NCBI GenBank assembly: GCA_004123355.1
Contig: SCHM01000001.1
Location: 10,736,193-10,800,192 of the forward strand
Direction: 5' to 3'
Source of the DNA: Amphirosellinia nigrospora
Lineage: Eukaryota; Ascomycota; Sordariomycetes; Xylariales; Xylariaceae
DNA: 64,000 nt
The notes below the pieces were generated by a model. The model did not search any database, had not been told where the DNA came from, and saw only the letters and a list, made by a program, of their open reading frames with translations. The translations under genes were made by a program, and so were the position numbers. Position 1 is the stretch's first letter. Every line of letters starts with the position of its first letter. Below, piece by piece: positions 62,938 to 64,000 of this stretch.

Positions 62938-64000
62938 ATGTCGACACCCATGCGCCACGGGCCCTCTCAGCAGGGCCGTACCCCGTCCCAACACCCTGCC
63001 GCCGCGCGCGACGCCTCAAGCATCAACGCCTTTTTCCACCACACAAGGGGCCGCCGTCCTCTCGCCTCACGGCACTCGTTCCTCGCCACAGCAACTCAAG
63101 AAGTCTCCTGCGACTGGTGCGCTTTCGTCTGGCATCATTTCTGGCCAGCCCGGAAACCCGCCGCTCAATTTTGACAGTCCCTCAGCCGCTGCTGCCCTTG
63201 GCGGCCTGGGCCTCGACATCCAGTTCGACAATATCAGCGTGGGAGGCCTGGTTGGCGGCGCAAGCCGCTCTGATGAGGACGATAGGAAGAAGCGCATGGA
63301 CGCCGTGATTCAGGCTCTCTGGGTAAGTTATGTTGAGCTTCTCCTCTGCTCGCACAGACTCATGGGCCACCTAGGACTTTGACACCGGCCGAGTCAGCAA
63401 TGACGGCCTCGAGAGATTGGCAACTCGCCTTGGCTTAGAATGTCTCTGGGAACCGGCTGGTACTGGTGGCGAAAATGACAAGGTTCTGATAATAGCAGGC
63501 CAAACTATGGCCGTCGAAGTCTCTATCAAGAACTACGTTGTCTATCACGTCTCATTGTCGTTTAATGAACCGTCATTGAGCCTCGACAAACATGTTGAAA
63601 AGGCCTCGGCGATACTTTTAAATGATTTGGCGCTGGGCCCCGGTGATAGCCAGCTCACCAAGAAGTTGTCTAAGTTCAGGGTTAACCTCGAGCATCTGGC
63701 GAAGCTGGATAAGTTGAGTGTTACCCCGGGCCTTAATTGCCATGAGGCTGTTGCGGGCATATGGGAAAGTCTGGAGAGACTGCACAGGTGGGATGTCGAG
63801 AGACTACGCGAAGATTCAGCCTTCAGTCATAAGTCTGAAGAAAATCTCCGGGTTCATGCTCTGTGCAGTCGACACGGTTGTCCGCTCATGCATACAAGAG
63901 GTCATGTCGGTCTCACCCTCGACTACTGGAAGCAGTACCACAACTACCCATCAACGAAGGTAGAAGGGGGAAATGGCAAGACATGGGGTGTTCTAATTGA
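62938..64000 (+). CDS. med1: Mediator complex subunit 1, partial
   Basis: The 5' part of fungal MED1, a subunit of the Mediator middle module that links transcription factors to RNA polymerase II in the nucleus. Exon 1 (62938-63322) encodes a Ser/Pro/Gln-rich N-terminus (MSTPMRHGPSQQGRTPSQHP) followed by LNFDSPSAAAALGGLGLDIQ and DEDDRKKRMDAVIQALW. A 52-bp intron (63323-63374) leads to exon 2, DFDTGRVSNDGLERLATRLG, LECLWEPA, VEVSIKNYVVYHVSLSF, KLDKLSVTPGLNCHEAV and LTLDYWKQY. This is the core of the Med1 domain, and the frame stays open to the window edge. A one-base frame change lies near 63010 in the low-complexity N-terminus. The rest of the gene is outside the window. Confidence 0.9.

Overview
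The window reads as nuclear DNA of a filamentous ascomycete (Pezizomycotina; a Sordariomycete-like fungus is an inference). Evidence: 50-210 bp introns with GTRNGY donors, CTAAC/CTAAT branch points and YAG acceptors; three Zn2Cys6 transcription factors; a fungal Mediator subunit 1; an AIM24 protein; a DUF6594 membrane protein; and long intergenic stretches peppered with the palindromic word TAGGTACCTA and its relatives. There are no operons, rRNA, tRNA, CRISPR arrays or prokaryotic signals.

Layout. 1.9-3.3 kb (-): IFRD-family protein. 5.9-8.6 kb (+): FHA-domain protein with a hydrophobic C-terminal tail. 8.6-13.9 kb: gene-poor. 13.9-14.7 kb (-): decayed DUF6594 gene. 16.3-17.5 kb (+): LST8, the WD40 subunit of TOR complexes, convergent with 18.6-20.9 kb (-) SCY1-like/Cex1 pseudokinase. 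21.5-23.1 kb (-): secreted FAD-linked oxidoreductase. 24.5-25.7 kb (-): homoserine kinase. 27.6-29.8 kb (-): Zn2Cys6 DNA-binding domain joined to a maltose/galactoside-type O-acetyltransferase. 29.8-38.8 kb: 9 kb with no recognisable gene. 38.8-39.9 kb (-): MDR-type dehydrogenase. 42.4-44.8 kb (+): Zn2Cys6 factor with a fungal_trans domain. 46.2-46.7 kb (-): doubtful small gene. 47.6-49.0 kb (+): five-exon 2-oxoglutarate/Fe(II) oxygenase. 50.2-51.7 kb (+): AIM24. 55.5-57.5 kb (+): second Zn2Cys6 factor. 59.8-61.9 kb (+): disordered protein with internal repeats. 62.9 kb to the end (+): Mediator subunit 1, cut by the window edge.

How the genes relate. Most are housekeeping and unrelated to each other: TOR signalling, tRNA export/COPI traffic, threonine synthesis, mitochondrial AIM24, Mediator. 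The accessory component is the FAD oxidoreductase, the MDR dehydrogenase, the 2OG oxygenase and the regulators. They are scattered, and I see no coherent biosynthetic cluster.

The strongest global signal is technical or evolutionary. Nearly every conserved gene (IFRD, FHA, LST8, SCYL1, THR1, acetyltransferase, MDR, AIM24, two transcription factors, MED1) switches reading frame by one base at one or more points, often beside G/C runs. The FAD oxidoreductase and the 2OG oxygenase are fully consistent. This looks like residual indel error in a long-read assembly, so coordinates below give gene spans rather than single open frames. The DUF6594 gene is worse than this background and also carries in-frame stops, so I call it a pseudogene.
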